The translations under genes were made by a program, and so were the position numbers. The notes under the pieces are model-generated. The model saw only the letters and a list, made by a program, of their open reading frames with translations, ran no database searches and had not been told where the DNA came from. Shown here piece by piece: positions 62,005-64,000 of a DNA stretch of 64,000 nt. The DNA comes from Carboxylicivirga sp. (lineage in GTDB: Bacteria > Bacteroidota > Bacteroidia > Bacteroidales > Marinilabiliaceae): contig JAOARW010000064.1 in NCBI GenBank assembly GCA_025210475.1, positions 1-64,000 of the forward strand. The letters run 5' to 3'. The first letter of the stretch is position 1; the number at the start of each line of letters is the position of its first letter.

Positions 62005-62436
62005 ATGGAGAATGCTAATAAAATCAATGTGATCATTGTTGATGATTGCTCGCCGTTTGCCGAAGGACTTAAACACCTCTTAAGTACCATGTGTTGCTAC
62101 AATGTTGTAGATATTGTTAAAGACGGAACCGAGGTGGTGGAGCACCCAATGCTTTGGCTCACCGATTTAATATTAATGGATGTCAATATGCCCGGTCTGA
62201 ATGGAATTAAGGCGGGGAAGCAAGTCAATTTTCAGTTTCCTAAAATCAAATTGGTGGCGATCTCTCTGAATAAGGAAAAAGTCTTTCTGGAAGAGTTGGT
62301 AGCTACAGGTTTTAAAGGTTTTCTCGATAAGCAATCTTTGGTTGAAGATATCGAGAATGTGCTCGATAAAGTCAGGAGTGATCAATATGCTTTTCCGAAA
62401 AACATTTTACTATCAAAGACTTCTGTTGACAATTAA
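62005..62436 (+). CDS. Receiver-only response regulator
   Basis: A 143-residue protein with the receiver core (IIVDDCSPFAEG near residue 10, phosphoacceptor in LMDVNMPGLNG near residue 58) and no output domain. It may compete for phosphate or work as a diffusible relay with the kinase upstream, from which it is separated by 101 bases. Confidence 0.8.
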   Translation: MENANKINVIIVDDCSPFAEGLKHLLSTMCCYNVVDIVKDGTEVVEHPMLWLTDLILMDVNMPGLNGIKAGKQVNFQFPKIKLVAISLNKEKVFLEELVATGFKGFLDKQSLVEDIENVLDKVRSDQYAFPKNILLSKTSVDN

Positions 62437-62557
62437 GTATCCTTTCTTTTTTAATCGGATTATTTCAAGGTTTTTAATATTGATATTTTTTAAAAACACA
62501 GCCAATCTTTCTTCAATAATTGTTTCAACTAAAACGATTTAGCTTATTTTTTTTAAT

Positions 62558-62565
62558 TATATTTG
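62558..62565 (+). promoter_or_regulatory. Possible -7 element of the LacI-family gene
   Basis: TATATTTG matches TAnnTTTG, 19 bases before the ATG at 62584. No clear -33 element. Confidence 0.35.
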
Positions 62566-62583
62566 GCGATTAAATCATCTTTG

Positions 62584-63594
62584 ATGAAGAGTAAACGCGT
62601 CAAATTAGTAGATATAGCAGCCAAATTAAATGTGTCTGTTGGCTTGGTTTCATTGGTGCTTTCGGGTAAAGCGAAAGAGAATCGAATCAGTGAAGCGATG
62701 GCCAAGAAGGTTATTGAAACAGCCAATGAAATGGGCTATTCGGTAAATCAGCTGGCACGTGGCTTGCGCACTGGCAAAAGCGGAATAATTGGTTTGTTAG
62801 TGGCAGATATCGCTAACCCTTACTTTGGCAAAATGGCGCGTTTTATTGAAAACGAAGCCAGTAAGTTAGGTTATCAGGTGATGTTTGGTAGCTCCGACGA
62901 AAATCCTGATAAACTAAGGCAATTGATCGATGTTTTCGTTTCACGCCAGGTGGATGGAATTATTGTTGTTCCTGTGAAAGGTAGTGATGAATTGCTTAGT
63001 AAAGAGGCTTTTCAGGTGCCCATTATATTCATTGACCGGTATTGTGATAATATTCAGCAGGATTACGTTTGCTCTGATAATTTTGAGGGAGCTTTTCAGT
63101 TATGTAATGTTTTAATCAAAAAAGGCTTCAGGAAAATTGCAGCAATGGTGTATAATACCGACTTGAGTAATAATCGAGATCGGATAAAAGGTTATAAGGC
63201 AGCATTGGCAGAAGCCGGATTGGATGTGGATGAGAACTTAATCCATGAAGTGGCTTTTCAGCACCTCGAAACACGATTGGAGCCAGCCCTAAAAAGTGCC
63301 ATAAATGCAGGTTGTGATGCTTTCTTTTTTGCCAATAACAGCCTTGGGATTGAGAGTATTAAATTATTCAATCAATCAGGTATTAAAATAGGGGAAGATT
63401 TGGGAATGGTTAGTTTTGATAATCCAGAAGTCTATCATGTTGTTAAACCGGGCATTACCTGTTATGAACAACCTATTGAGGCCATGAGCCAATTTGCTGT
63501 TAAGTTATTGTGTGATAAAATAAAAAGTAAAGAAAAGTATATCAATGTAAATAAAATGCTGACAGGTAATTTGATATTGCGTGATTCCAGCTAA
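62584..63594 (+). CDS. LacI-family transcriptional regulator
   Basis: A 336-residue regulator with the N-terminal LacI helix-turn-helix (VDIAAKLNVSVGLVSLVLSG) and a sugar-binding effector domain of the periplasmic-protein fold. Start at 62584 (MKSKRVKLV); the longer frame uses TTG. Because a ribulokinase gene follows 32 bases later, it probably senses a pentose and controls this locus. Confidence 0.86.
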   Translation: MKSKRVKLVDIAAKLNVSVGLVSLVLSGKAKENRISEAMAKKVIETANEMGYSVNQLARGLRTGKSGIIGLLVADIANPYFGKMARFIENEASKLGYQVMFGSSDENPDKLRQLIDVFVSRQVDGIIVVPVKGSDELLSKEAFQVPIIFIDRYCDNIQQDYVCSDNFEGAFQLCNVLIKKGFRKIAAMVYNTDLSNNRDRIKGYKAALAEAGLDVDENLIHEVAFQHLETRLEPALKSAINAGCDAFFFANNSLGIESIKLFNQSGIKIGEDLGMVSFDNPEVYHVVKPGITCYEQPIEAMSQFAVKLLCDKIKSKEKYINVNKMLTGNLILRDSS

Positions 63595-63626
63595 AAAATT
63601 TACAGTAAAGCTAAAACGTTTAAGCG

Positions 63627-64000
63627 ATGACTATGTATACATTAGGAATTGATTATGGTTCAAATGCCGTTCGTGTACTTCTGGCTGATGTTCAGAGTGG
63701 CGAAGTAATTGCAACAGCTGCCGTTGACTATCAACGCGCTGATAAAGGTGTTTATACCGATAGTAACGACGCCAATGTGGCGCGTCAGGATGCACAGGAC
63801 TACCTTAACTCATTGGTTAAAGCTTGTGACAAACTTAAAAGTGACAAAAGTCTTGAATCCTTTGATTGGAAATCGATTAAAGGTATTGGAGTGGATGCAA
63901 CAGGTTCAACTCCTATTCCGGTAACAGCATCATTAGAGCCATTGAGTAATCTTGAGGATTTTCAGAATAACCTGAATGCCAAGTCATGGATGTGGAAAGA
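63627..64000 (+). CDS. araB: Ribulokinase, 5' part (cut by window end)
   Basis: The first 124 codons of an FGGY-family kinase. The opening (MTMYTLGIDYGSNAVRVLLA) holds the phosphate-binding DYGS motif, and GIGVDATGSTPIPV matches ribulokinase AraB. It would convert L-ribulose to L-ribulose-5-phosphate. The frame runs to the window end without a stop. Confidence 0.82.
   Translation, partial: MTMYTLGIDYGSNAVRVLLADVQSGEVIATAAVDYQRADKGVYTDSNDANVARQDAQDYLNSLVKACDKLKSDKSLESFDWKSIKGIGVDATGSTPIPVTASLEPLSNLEDFQNNLNAKSWMWK

Overview
The window is a Bacteroidota chromosome fragment carrying one large integrated island. Evidence for the phylum: Bacteroidetes-type promoters (TAnnTTTG at -7), the dapB-signal peptidase-signal peptidase-LapA-WbqC gene order, a PNGase F-like secreted protein with a type IX-like C-terminal tail, and BT4734/VirE_N-type replication genes. 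A marine or anaerobic Marinilabiliales-like host is plausible, but I cannot fix the genus from the sequence.

Region 1 (1-20767) is ordinary core chromosome: a PgpH-like HD phosphohydrolase, an NlpC/P60 peptidase, a Nudix hydrolase, the WbqC/LapA/two-signal-peptidase/dapB cluster, a LysM glucosaminidase, fmt, a DUF5522-like small protein, a DHOD-like protein, anmK, a PNGase F-like protein, ribBA, two tandem LptF/LptG permeases, a START-like protein and a tRNA-Met(CAT) gene with its own promoter.

Region 2 (20756-59496, about 38.7 kb) is an integrative element inserted in the 3' end of that tRNA. A 13-bp direct repeat of the tRNA end lies at both boundaries, the tyrosine integrase sits just inside the right end, and two phased TTGGACAAC repeats lie inside each end. 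The integrase-proximal part holds the backbone (integrase, unknown ORF, excisionase-like HTH protein, small ORFs, and a primase-helicase flanked by repeated motifs). I see no relaxase or type IV secretion genes. The rest is cargo, much of it defence-like. It includes a complete short type II CBASS operon (small ORF, Cap15-like 2TM beta-barrel effector, CD-NTase, E2-like protein with SEC-C tail, and a multi-TM protein). Divergent from CBASS is a sigma-like / unknown / M78 zinc peptidase / ADP-ribosyltransferase-like operon. Other cargo is a split PD-(D/E)XK nuclease with a UDG-like protein and a PPP phosphatase, a beta-lactamase-fold hydrolase paired with a nuclease-like protein, a second PD-(D/E)XK protein, a PLD-like protein, a GIY-YIG protein with nine repeats, a double LytTR protein, and a lipoprotein-nuclease trio. 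Several long stretches of island genes almost lack the trinucleotide GAG on the coding strand, unlike the core.

Region 3 (59497-64000) resumes the chromosome: the displaced tRNA terminator, a sensor kinase/LuxR regulator pair, an orphan receiver protein, a LacI-family regulator and the 5' part of a ribulokinase gene, which suggests arabinose use.

The most promising candidates for undescribed biology are the sigma-like/M78/ART operon facing CBASS, the split-nuclease operon at 25922-28798, and the MBL/nuclease pair at 38792-40983.
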